DNA of 14,211 nt from Emticicia sp943368675. GTDB lineage: Bacteria > Bacteroidota > Bacteroidia > Cytophagales > Spirosomataceae. The position numbers and the translations under genes were made by a program. Below the pieces are notes generated by a model. The model was not told the origin of the DNA and did no database searches. It saw only the letters and a program-made list of their open reading frames with translations. Positions 7,639 to 14,211 of this stretch are shown here, piece after piece. Numbering within the stretch: the stretch's first letter is position 1; the number at the start of each line of letters is the position of its first letter. The stretch is from assembly GCA_943368675.1 (NCBI GenBank), contig CALRLN020000081.1, forward strand, positions 1 through 14,211, written 5' to 3'.

Positions 7639-8556
7639 TTATTTCAGAAATTTATTGATATTATCTTTCGTCACTAACTGAAACGGAATCATCAGTTCTT
7701 TTTCAAAAGCTTCTTTCTTTACTATTTTTGATGCTACTTCAATAGCACCTACACCCTGCTGTTTAGCATTCTGAAAAACTGTGGCATCTAAAGAACCATT
7801 TTTAACTGCTTGTAGGCCATCCTGAATGGCATCAATACTTACTACCACCACTTTGTCTTTCATACCGGCTGCCTGTAGGGCTTTTACAGCACCTAAACCC
7901 ATTTCGTCATTATGTGCAAATACTGCATTTATTTTTGTGCCGTAAGATTGAATCCAGTTCTGCATCAAATCCATTCCTTTGGCTCTGTCCCATTCGGCAG
8001 TCTGGCTGGCAATTAGTTTCAGGTCAGGGTATTGTTTCAGAATTTCTTTGGCTCCTTCTTCTCTTTGGATTTGGGCTGCCTGCCCCATAAAACCATGAAT
8101 CATTACCACGTTTCCTTTACCGCCCAGTTTTTCTGCAATGTATTTCATGGCAATTCTGCCTGATTCTCTATCATCAGAACCAACAAAAGCGGTAGGAGCG
8201 GTACTGGTGGCTGAATTCACATTGATAATAGGAATCTTTGCAGCTATAGCTTTGGTTACGGCAGGTGAACTTGCTTCGACCTCGCAGGGATTCATAATAA
8301 TTACATCTACTTTCTGGGCAATAAAACTTTCAACCTGTTCAATCTGCTTCAGTGGTGAGTGTTCGGCATCAACCAGAATCAGTTCTATTCCTAGTTCATC
8401 GGCCTTTTTCTGCATTTCATCACTGATATTGACGATGAATTCGTTTTGCATACTAAGCATGGTAGCACCGACTTTAATCTTTGCTTTTTCTTCTTTTTTG
8501 GAAGAGTTACAAGACAAAAGCAATGACACAGCGGCAAAAAGGACGAGTTTCTTCAT
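7639..8556 (-). CDS. Sugar-binding lipoprotein of a ribose-type ABC importer
   Basis: This is a 305-residue periplasmic binding protein of the RbsB type (Peripla_BP_4). It begins MKKLVLFAAVSLLLSC, where LLSC is a lipobox with Cys16 as the lipidated residue, so it should be a membrane-anchored lipoprotein rather than a free periplasmic protein. The sequence shows the family's order of motifs: VGATMLSMQNEFIVNI, then VDVIIMNPCE, FVGSDDRESGRIAMKYIAEKLG, VFAHNDEMGLGAVKALQAAG and VVSIDAIQDGLQAVKNGSLDATVFQN. Length is usual for the family. It follows the permease gene by one base and closes the ATPase-permease-binding protein order. The ligand is probably a monosaccharide or polyol; RbsB, XylF, and inositol- and AI-2-binding proteins all share this fold, so ribose is not implied. 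The enzymes upstream suggest a substrate that is isomerised and oxidised. Confidence 0.93.
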   Translation of the reverse strand: MKKLVLFAAVSLLLSCNSSKKEEKAKIKVGATMLSMQNEFIVNISDEMQKKADELGIELILVDAEHSPLKQIEQVESFIAQKVDVIIMNPCEVEASSPAVTKAIAAKIPIINVNSATSTAPTAFVGSDDRESGRIAMKYIAEKLGGKGNVVMIHGFMGQAAQIQREEGAKEILKQYPDLKLIASQTAEWDRAKGMDLMQNWIQSYGTKINAVFAHNDEMGLGAVKALQAAGMKDKVVVVSIDAIQDGLQAVKNGSLDATVFQNAKQQGVGAIEVASKIVKKEAFEKELMIPFQLVTKDNINKFLK

Positions 8557-8557
8557 A

Positions 8558-9496
8558 TTATTCTTTAATTTTTTGATTCCAACTATCTAATAAAACAGCA
8601 CCTATGATGATAACCCCCATTACCACCTGCTGGTAGTATGAACTCACATTGAGCAGGTCCAGACCATTATTTAAAACACCAATGAGAATAACACCAAAGA
8701 GGGTTCCCTGAATACTACCTACACCTCCTGACGTACTTGCCCCACCGATTACAGCTGCCGCAATGGCATCGAGTTCAAAACTTGCCCCTGCATTGGGTTG
8801 ACCCGTTGTAATTCTGGAAGTCAGCAAAATACCACCTAGCCCTGCCAGCAAACCACAAAGCGAATAAACGGCTATTTTTACCTGATTTACATTAATGCCG
8901 GATGCCCAGGAGGCTTGTTCGTTTCCACCAACTGCATAGACATAGCGCCCGAAAATTGTTTTCTTTAAGACAACCGAACAAATAATGAATACTACAAATA
9001 AGACGATTATCGGAAACGGTATACCCAGAATGTCACCGCCCCCGATGAAGTTAAAAGAATCAGAAAGATTGGAGATAGGGCGACCTTTGCTGATGATGAG
9101 CGCTAAGCCCCGGCCAATGGTCATGATACCAAGCGTGACAATGAAAGGAGCAATTTTACTTTTGGTGATTAAAAAGCCATTTAATGCGCCAAATAATAAG
9201 CCTACGATTAATCCGCCGATGATTGGCACAATGACCGTATAATTATCATTTTTAGCTAACAATGCAGCAACAACACCGGACACTGCCACTACTGAACCAA
9301 TTGAAAGATCGATTCCACCCGCAATAATGACGAAAGTAACCCCGAAAGCCAATAATGCATTGATAGAAACCTGGGTAAAAATAATTGTCCAGTTAGAGAG
9401 GGTCAAAAACTGGGGGCTGATGTATGTCAGGGTAAGACAAATTGCTAAAAAAGCAATCAAAATACCGTATTTTCGTATGTTTTTAATGTATTGCAT
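8558..9496 (-). CDS. Permease of a ribose-type ABC importer
   Basis: This 312-residue integral membrane protein belongs to the BPD_transp_2 (RbsC) family. Hydrophobic segments cover most of its length. Family hallmarks are FGVTFVIIAGGIDLSIGSVV (about 51-70), FIVTLGIMTIGRGLALIISKG (about 118-138), the cytoplasmic loop FGRYVYAVGGNEQASWASGI (182-201) that contacts the ATPase, and ELDAIAAAVIGGASTSGGVG (241-260). It would work as a homodimer in the inner membrane, with the ATPase gene upstream and the lipoprotein downstream. Its start overlaps the end of the ATPase gene by 14 bases and its stop is one base from the binding protein's start, so translation is probably coupled across all three. No degeneration was seen. 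Confidence 0.95.
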   Translation of the reverse strand: MQYIKNIRKYGILIAFLAICLTLTYISPQFLTLSNWTIIFTQVSINALLAFGVTFVIIAGGIDLSIGSVVAVSGVVAALLAKNDNYTVIVPIIGGLIVGLLFGALNGFLITKSKIAPFIVTLGIMTIGRGLALIISKGRPISNLSDSFNFIGGGDILGIPFPIIVLFVVFIICSVVLKKTIFGRYVYAVGGNEQASWASGINVNQVKIAVYSLCGLLAGLGGILLTSRITTGQPNAGASFELDAIAAAVIGGASTSGGVGSIQGTLFGVILIGVLNNGLDLLNVSSYYQQVVMGVIIIGAVLLDSWNQKIKE

Positions 9497-10967
9497 ATTG
9501 CATGACTTTTTCCTGGGTAGCTTCGTTTCTGGATAATAAGGCTGTTTGTTTACCTTTTGAAAGCACCAGTATCCGGTCGCTCATGCCAAAAATTTCGGGC
9601 AATTCAGACGAAATCAGGATAATGGCTAATCCTTTACTCTTTAATTCAGTGATTAATTTATAAATTTCGAATTTTGCTCCTATGTCAATTCCACGTGTTG
9701 GCTCGTCCAGAATAATAATTTGCGGCGAGGCTGATAAAACTCTGGCAATAACCACCTTTTGCTGATTACCTCCACTCAGATACATTAATTTCTGATTGAT
9801 ACCGGATGCTTTAATCCTAAGATTATTTTTCATCTCATTAGATAAAGCCTCTTCCTGCTTATCAGAAACAAACCATTTATTAGACAGACGTGGTAATGAT
9901 GATAAACTAATATTTTGTTTGACTGATAAATGAGGAATAAATCCCAGTGCTTTACGGTCTTCACTTACATAGCCAAGCCCTAGTTTCATAGCATCTTTCG
10001 GAGACTGAAAGACGGCCTTTTGGTCATTGATAAAAATCTCTCCTTCATCAAAATCGTCTAATCCTGCGATTGCCCGTGCAACTTCTGTACGTCCGGCCCC
10101 AACCAGACCTGCAATTCCTAAAACTTCACCTGACTTTACTTCAAAGTTGATTTTTTCAAACTTTCCATTCTTGCTTAAATTATTAACTCTGATGATGGTT
10201 TCACCTGTATTATTCTCGTTTTTCGGGAAAATATCTTCAATTTCTCTACCGACCATCATTGAGATAAGTTCTTTGATAGGCAGTTCTTGTACAGATTTTG
10301 TAGCAATATATTGTCCATCCCGCAAAACGGTGATTCTATCTGAAATCTGATAGATTTCATCCATTTTATGGGAGATATAAATGATGGCAACGCCCTTATT
10401 TTTCAGGTCTTGTATAATCTTAAAAAGGCTGGAAACCTCTTTATCCGAAAGCGCCGAAGTCGGCTCGTCCATGATAATGATTTTGGCATTGTTTGAGATT
10501 GCTTTGGCAATTTCGACCATCTGCTTATCGGCAATGCTCAGATGTTTCATTTTTGCCTTCGCATCAATATTTACATTCAGGGTTTTAAGCAGTTCTTCTG
10601 TTTTTTTGTAAATACTACCTTCATCTAACCAACTGAAACGATGGAGTTCTTTGCCTAGAAAAATATTCTGGGCAACGGTCAGTTCCGGAACCATCAGTAT
10701 TTCCTGATGAATCATTGAGATTCCTTTTTTTAACATCTCGTGGACGGTGCTGTGTGATATATTCTCTCCATCGAGCATTATTTCTCCGGAGTCAGGTGTC
10801 AGCAAGCCCATCAGAATCTTCATAAATGTAGATTTTCCTGCACCGTTTTCACCCATGAGTGCATGAACTTCTCCTTTTTCAAGATTGAAGGTGATATTAT
10901 CCAACACTCTTATTCCTGAAAAAGATTTACAAAGATTTTGTACTTCAAGGATTTTTTTCTGACTCAT
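9483..10967 (-). CDS. Duplicated ATPase of a ribose-type ABC importer
   Basis: This is a fused two-domain sugar importer ATPase (494 residues, usual for RbsA/MglA proteins). The start is set at the ATG at 10967 (MSQKKILEVQNLCKSF). The frame could extend to a TTG at 10988, but that codon lies inside a terminator hairpin. The first domain has Walker A GENGAGKST (about 39-47), a Q-loop at MIHQE, Walker B IIIMDEPTSAL (about 163-173) and switch His in YISHKMDE. The second domain has the degenerate Walker A GLVGAGRTE, the signature LSGGNQQKVVIAR and Walker B IIILDEPTRGID. A strong P-loop in the first domain, a weakened one in the second, and a clear signature only in the second are normal for this family. 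It energises the permease encoded downstream. Regulation may depend on the hairpin immediately upstream. Confidence 0.95.
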   Translation of the reverse strand: MSQKKILEVQNLCKSFSGIRVLDNITFNLEKGEVHALMGENGAGKSTFMKILMGLLTPDSGEIMLDGENISHSTVHEMLKKGISMIHQEILMVPELTVAQNIFLGKELHRFSWLDEGSIYKKTEELLKTLNVNIDAKAKMKHLSIADKQMVEIAKAISNNAKIIIMDEPTSALSDKEVSSLFKIIQDLKNKGVAIIYISHKMDEIYQISDRITVLRDGQYIATKSVQELPIKELISMMVGREIEDIFPKNENNTGETIIRVNNLSKNGKFEKINFEVKSGEVLGIAGLVGAGRTEVARAIAGLDDFDEGEIFINDQKAVFQSPKDAMKLGLGYVSEDRKALGFIPHLSVKQNISLSSLPRLSNKWFVSDKQEEALSNEMKNNLRIKASGINQKLMYLSGGNQQKVVIARVLSASPQIIILDEPTRGIDIGAKFEIYKLITELKSKGLAIILISSELPEIFGMSDRILVLSKGKQTALLSRNEATQEKVMQYAIH

Positions 10968-10973
10968 ACATTG

Positions 10974-11008
10974 AAAAAATGCTGACAAGGGTTGAATCTT
11001 GTCAGCAT
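10974..11008 (-). terminator. Intrinsic terminator or attenuator before the importer ATPase gene
   Basis: In transcript sense (minus strand) a perfect 11-base-pair stem, ATGCTGACAAG (11008-10998) with CTTGTCAGCAT (10989-10979), encloses an eight-base loop. The run of six T (10979-10974, including the last stem base) follows at once. This is the standard form of a Rho-independent terminator. It lies 20 bases after the oxidoreductase stop and its U-tract ends six bases before the ATPase ATG. Because no space is left for a promoter downstream, importer transcripts must start upstream and read through, or the structure acts as an attenuator or as a 3' end for the enzyme mRNA. Confidence 0.85.
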
Positions 11009-11028
11009 CAGTATTTTAGTATTCCGAT

Positions 11029-12192
11029 TTAAACAAAATCACCATCTACATGAGTATCTTTCCAACTCCTTGTATTGGCAGATTCAATTACAGCTTCACA
11101 AACCTTCTGGGTTTGTAATGCTTCTTTGAAAGTCGGAGAACAAGGCGTTCCTGTTTCCAGGCTTTTCAAAAAGTCGGCTACCTGATGAATAAAGCTATGT
11201 TCGTAACCAATACCTAAGCCACCAACCCACCATTTATTCATATATGGTTGGTCACCATCCGTTACGATGATTGAGCGCCAGCCGCGAACGATAGATTCGT
11301 CACGATGGTCGAAATATTCGAGGCGGTTCAAATCGTGTAAATCCCAACGGATAGAGGCATCAGCCCCGTTTATTTCAAAAGTATATAGCGCTTTGTGTCC
11401 GCGTGCATAACGTGTTGATTCAAAGAGTCCTAACGAACCATTGGCAAAGTGGCAATGAAAAATACAGGCATCATCAATGCCTACAGGTTGCACTTTACCC
11501 GTTAGCTGGTGCATACGTTCTTTAACAAATGTTTCGGTTACTGCCGACACATCTGTAATGGCACCATTCAACCACATGGCTGTGTCAATACAGTGAGCTA
11601 ATAAATCTCCGGTTACACCTGAACCTGCGGCTTCTGAATCCATTCTCCATAAGCCTGTTCCTCCTTGCGGAAGGTCGGCACTGATGGTCCAGTCCTGCAA
11701 GAAATTGGCTCTGTAATGGTATATTTTACCTAATTTACCTGAGTCAACGATTTGCTTAGCAAGGGTTACCGCAGGTAATCTACGATAGTTATACCATACC
11801 GTGCTTTGTACACCTGCTTTTTCAATAGCATCCACCATTGCTTCCCCTTCTGCCAGGTTGCGTGACAGGGGTTTTTCGCATAAAATCATTTTGCCTGCTT
11901 TGGCAGCAGCAATCGCAATTTCTGCGTGACTATCGTTAGGTGTACAGATATCTACGGCATCAATATCATCACGGGCAATAAGCGCTTTCCAATCGGTTTC
12001 TATTGATTCGTAACCCCATTGGTCTGCAAAAGCCTGTACTTTTTCTGCATTTCTTGAACAAACCGCCTTTAGTACGGGAGTGTATTCCAGTTCCGGGAAA
12101 AAGTTTGGAACACGGTTATAGCCATTGGAGTGGGTTCTTCCCATAAAACCCGTTCCTATTAATCCTATTCTGAGTTGTTTCTTTGTTGACAT
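11029..12192 (-). CDS. Gfo/Idh/MocA-family oxidoreductase
   Basis: This is a 387-residue NAD(P)-dependent dehydrogenase of the Gfo/Idh/MocA family, which oxidises or reduces hydroxyl groups of sugars and cyclitols. The N-terminal Rossmann fold shows GLIGTGFMG (10-18), then VDICTPNDSHAEIA. The catalytic lysine is in CEKPLS (Lys107). The C-terminal domain contains GDLLAHCIDTAMWL (195-208), in which Asp196, His200 and Asp203 fit the usual catalytic and substrate contacts. Trp- and His-rich substrate-side segments follow (WVGGLGIGYEHSFIHQV), similar to relatives in sugar catabolic operons. It is preceded by 19 bases and a TIM-barrel gene, forming with the PMI-like gene a three-enzyme set. Its substrate is not determined; scyllo- or myo-inositol, or a keto-sugar, are possible. 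Coordinates and start ATG are well supported. Confidence 0.94.
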   Translation of the reverse strand: MSTKKQLRIGLIGTGFMGRTHSNGYNRVPNFFPELEYTPVLKAVCSRNAEKVQAFADQWGYESIETDWKALIARDDIDAVDICTPNDSHAEIAIAAAKAGKMILCEKPLSRNLAEGEAMVDAIEKAGVQSTVWYNYRRLPAVTLAKQIVDSGKLGKIYHYRANFLQDWTISADLPQGGTGLWRMDSEAAGSGVTGDLLAHCIDTAMWLNGAITDVSAVTETFVKERMHQLTGKVQPVGIDDACIFHCHFANGSLGLFESTRYARGHKALYTFEINGADASIRWDLHDLNRLEYFDHRDESIVRGWRSIIVTDGDQPYMNKWWVGGLGIGYEHSFIHQVADFLKSLETGTPCSPTFKEALQTQKVCEAVIESANTRSWKDTHVDGDFV

Positions 12193-12211
12193 TGTTTAAT
12201 TGGTTTTTGTT

Positions 12212-13240
12212 TTATTCCACCCATCCATGTGCCTGACGTACTTTTATCATGGCAGCCAGAATATCATTCCATGTTTTTTGCTGTGTCATTACATCATTGG
12301 CAAACATACAACCGTCCCAACAAATGTGTTTGAAAGCTTTGGTAAGCACGCCTGAATCATCACGCAACCAGTATCCGGCATCATGCGTAATATCCAGTTT
12401 GCCATTAGGGTCTGTTGCCTGACAGTGGCGACCTGTTTTATCATGCGAGCCTGTTCCGTGAACAGTGCCATCATTCTGAGCTACGTGGAAATCAATCGTC
12501 CACGGACGAAGGGCATGAGTTAGTTTTTTTAATCCTGCTAGGAAGGTTTCTCTGTCGCCCCATTGAAAGTCTTCCGGTAGAATACGGGCTTCCGGTGCGT
12601 TATAACCTAACAAATAGAGTGTTGTATGTGACATATCAGCCTGAAAACCGATATTCGGGCGACCAACAGCCTCTAAGGTGTCAAGCATGGCTTTCCATGA
12701 ATGCATACCACCCCAACAGATTTCACCTTCTGCAGCTAGTTTTTCGCCATAGTCTGCTGCCACATCGCAGGCCTCTCTGAAAGTATCTGCAATCAGTTTT
12801 GAATTACGAACCGGGTCAGCAGCCCAATTGCCTACACTGCTTGCAGAGTCGATTCGAACAACGCCATGCGGGCGAATACCCATTGCTCTTAGTTTCTGAC
12901 CGATTTCACAAGACTTACGAACCATTTCTACAAATTGTTTGCGTTCATCTACTGAACCCATAGCAGGGCCACCCCAGATTGGCGCAACCAGACTTCCTAT
13001 CTCCAGATTATGTTTGGCAACTTTATCGGCTAATCTTTTTACGCCGTCATCTGATGTATCCAGATCGTAATGAGGGTCGAAAAGACCAAGGTCAACACCA
13101 TCAAATTTTACGCCGTCTACTTCAGCCGCCGCAGTCATTTCAAGCATGGCATCTAATGAAATGGGTGGCTCTGAATCCGGCCCTTTTCCTACAATACCAG
13201 GCCAGGTAGCGTTGTGAAGTTTGGGATAATTATTTTCCAT
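12212..13240 (-). CDS. Sugar phosphate isomerase/epimerase-like TIM-barrel protein
   Basis: This 342-residue protein belongs to the xylose-isomerase-like AP_endonuc_2 superfamily (PF01261). Metal-binding candidates appear in the expected order: Glu173 in AEGEICWG, Asp202 and His205 in FQADMSHTTL, and His252 in IDFHVAQNDG. A further His-rich loop, HGTGSHDKTGRHCQ (about 261-274), follows and THDAGYW (285-291) carries another His-Asp pair. Members isomerise or epimerise sugars or keto-acids at a divalent metal centre. The gene sits 34 bases downstream of the PMI-like gene and 19 bases upstream of the oxidoreductase. That pairing of a TIM-barrel isomerase with a Gfo/Idh/MocA dehydrogenase is common in sugar and inositol-type operons. 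No signal peptide is seen, so it is cytoplasmic. The exact substrate is unknown and IolE- or YcjR-like roles are only analogies. Confidence 0.9.
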   Translation of the reverse strand: MENNYPKLHNATWPGIVGKGPDSEPPISLDAMLEMTAAAEVDGVKFDGVDLGLFDPHYDLDTSDDGVKRLADKVAKHNLEIGSLVAPIWGGPAMGSVDERKQFVEMVRKSCEIGQKLRAMGIRPHGVVRIDSASSVGNWAADPVRNSKLIADTFREACDVAADYGEKLAAEGEICWGGMHSWKAMLDTLEAVGRPNIGFQADMSHTTLYLLGYNAPEARILPEDFQWGDRETFLAGLKKLTHALRPWTIDFHVAQNDGTVHGTGSHDKTGRHCQATDPNGKLDITHDAGYWLRDDSGVLTKAFKHICWDGCMFANDVMTQQKTWNDILAAMIKVRQAHGWVE

Positions 13241-13274
13241 TGTTTAATAGATTTTGAGTTGTATTATTTGTGTA

Positions 13275-14211
13275 TTATAGTACCAAATCAGGGTTGTTCG
13301 GTCCGAAGTGCTTTAACATTACAATCGGGTCGCAGGATGAATGATTGCTTATTACTACGCCTTCAACAGCCGCTTTTTCTGTGATAAAGAACTCATCGTT
13401 TGTTAACTGTCCGTAACGGATTAATGATGGGGTTTCAATATCCCAGACACCCATTTTACCATGCCCCTGCATCATGATGATACCGTAGGCCGCACTATCT
13501 TTAATCGTTACGGTCTGTCCCGGCAGAATCGTTAATTCTTTCGCGGAAAATGCTTCCGAGCGATAGCATACCCAGTTTTCGATATAACCTTCTGCTTCCA
13601 TTTCGGCTATAGGTTTCACAGGCTTTGGTGCCATGAAACGGGTTTCTAAAAGATTCGGGTTGGTGTTTAGCTCCCAATCAATTACACCCATCAATTGGTC
13701 ATAGTTACCAATCTGGTCGGGTGGGGTACCATTCCATAATAATTCTTCAGGAATGATGGCTTCGTTTACCAGCGATTGATACATGGCAAATACATCTGAT
13801 GCTTTTTGCGGCTCATAAGTGCATAGACTTCCGGGAGCATGCAACATACCCGGAGGTACATCCCACCCGGTACCCGGAATCAACGGGAATGCCTGAGAGA
13901 ACATCGTTATTTTATTATCACCCTTGGTGAAATTCATCAGACATTCTTTGATTTGTTCTTTGGTTGTGCCGGGTGCAATACCGAAAAATGTATAGGGGAA
14001 ATCACCGCCATGATTATTCAGCTGTGGTGGAAAATAGTATGCTTCCGGCTTGCCTAATTGTCCGATTTTGGCGGCTTCTTCATCATTATGGTGGATATGG
14101 TGTGGCAAGGGTCCCATGTTATCAAAGAATTTTGAATACATCGGCCAGCTTTTGTACTCATCCCAAAGGCGGCTTCCGATTATCTCTGCGCCTAACTCAT
14201 CAATAGCATCT
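13275..14211 (-). CDS. Phosphomannose-isomerase-like cupin protein (5' end cut by right edge)
   Basis: The frame is open from its stop at 13275 to the right edge, so the true start lies outside the window. The internal ATG at 14141 is not the likely start, because the 23 codons before it read IDELGAEIIGSRLWDEYKSW with no stop and flow naturally into PMYSKFFDNMGPLPHHIHH. The cupin metal site is recognisable: the His cluster PHHIHHND (at about 14102-14079), then GKPEAYYFPP carrying a glutamate, and VPPGMLHAPG with a third His. This matches the pattern of type I mannose-6-phosphate isomerases and their relatives. A second cupin-like half follows (LTILPGQTVTIKDSAAYGIIMMQGHG). The family should isomerise aldose and ketose forms of a sugar or bind a metal for another reaction. 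It appears to be an upstream gene of the enzyme operon. The complete length cannot be judged. Confidence 0.85.
   Translation of the reverse strand, partial: DAIDELGAEIIGSRLWDEYKSWPMYSKFFDNMGPLPHHIHHNDEEAAKIGQLGKPEAYYFPPQLNNHGGDFPYTFFGIAPGTTKEQIKECLMNFTKGDNKITMFSQAFPLIPGTGWDVPPGMLHAPGSLCTYEPQKASDVFAMYQSLVNEAIIPEELLWNGTPPDQIGNYDQLMGVIDWELNTNPNLLETRFMAPKPVKPIAEMEAEGYIENWVCYRSEAFSAKELTILPGQTVTIKDSAAYGIIMMQGHGKMGVWDIETPSLIRYGQLTNDEFFITEKAAVEGVVISNHSSCDPIVMLKHFGPNNPDLVL

Noticed and set aside
8138..8590. 150-codon plus-strand frame opposite the binding-protein gene
   Set aside because: The minus-strand frame has full family motifs and a lipobox, while this frame encodes a Ser/Ile-rich sequence typical of an antisense shadow.
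10968..10988. Longer importer ATPase starting at the TTG at 10988
   Set aside because: The TTG is inside one arm of the terminator hairpin, the added residues (MSAFFQC) have no match to the family's N-terminus, and the ATG at 10967 gives the usual RbsA start.

Overview
The window looks like a chromosomal segment of a Bacteroidota bacterium, probably of the Cytophagales. The support is a moderate-to-low GC content, AT-rich leaders without clear Shine-Dalgarno sequences, Bacteroidota-style -7 boxes (TAnnTTTG), a 7TMR-DISM/LytS kinase with a LytTR regulator, and secreted proteins with tail-fibre-like repeats. The family assignment inside the phylum is inference. All recognised genes lie on the minus strand, so transcription runs from the right edge to the left edge. 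No mobile element, CRISPR array, rRNA or tRNA was seen.

Right part (14211 to 7639), a carbohydrate or polyol utilisation block. In transcription order it holds a phosphomannose-isomerase-like cupin protein (cut by the right edge), a xylose-isomerase-like TIM-barrel protein, a Gfo/Idh/MocA NAD(P)-dependent oxidoreductase, and a ribose-type (CUT2) ABC importer made of a duplicated ATPase, a permease and a lipoprotein binding protein. A strong intrinsic-terminator-like hairpin (10974-11008) sits between the oxidoreductase and the ATPase gene, and its U-tract ends six bases before the ATPase start codon. It probably separates or attenuates expression of importer and enzymes. The substrate cannot be read from sequence. 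No ribokinase or RbsD is present in the window, so ribose is not established.

Left part (7552 to 361), an envelope and signalling block. A LytTR response regulator comes first. An OmpA-family protein follows with its own promoter-like -7 box, then two exported tail-fibre-like proteins, one exported protein of unknown family, and a LytS-type histidine kinase with a 7TMR-DISM sensor. The regulator and kinase thus flank four exported proteins. A plausible reading is one signalling unit whose kinase senses a sugar or an envelope state and whose regulator acts on the exported genes, but pairing and targets are inferred only from gene order.

At the left edge is the N-terminus of a small membrane protein that may belong to a ceramidase-like family. 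Gaps between genes are all under 200 bases.
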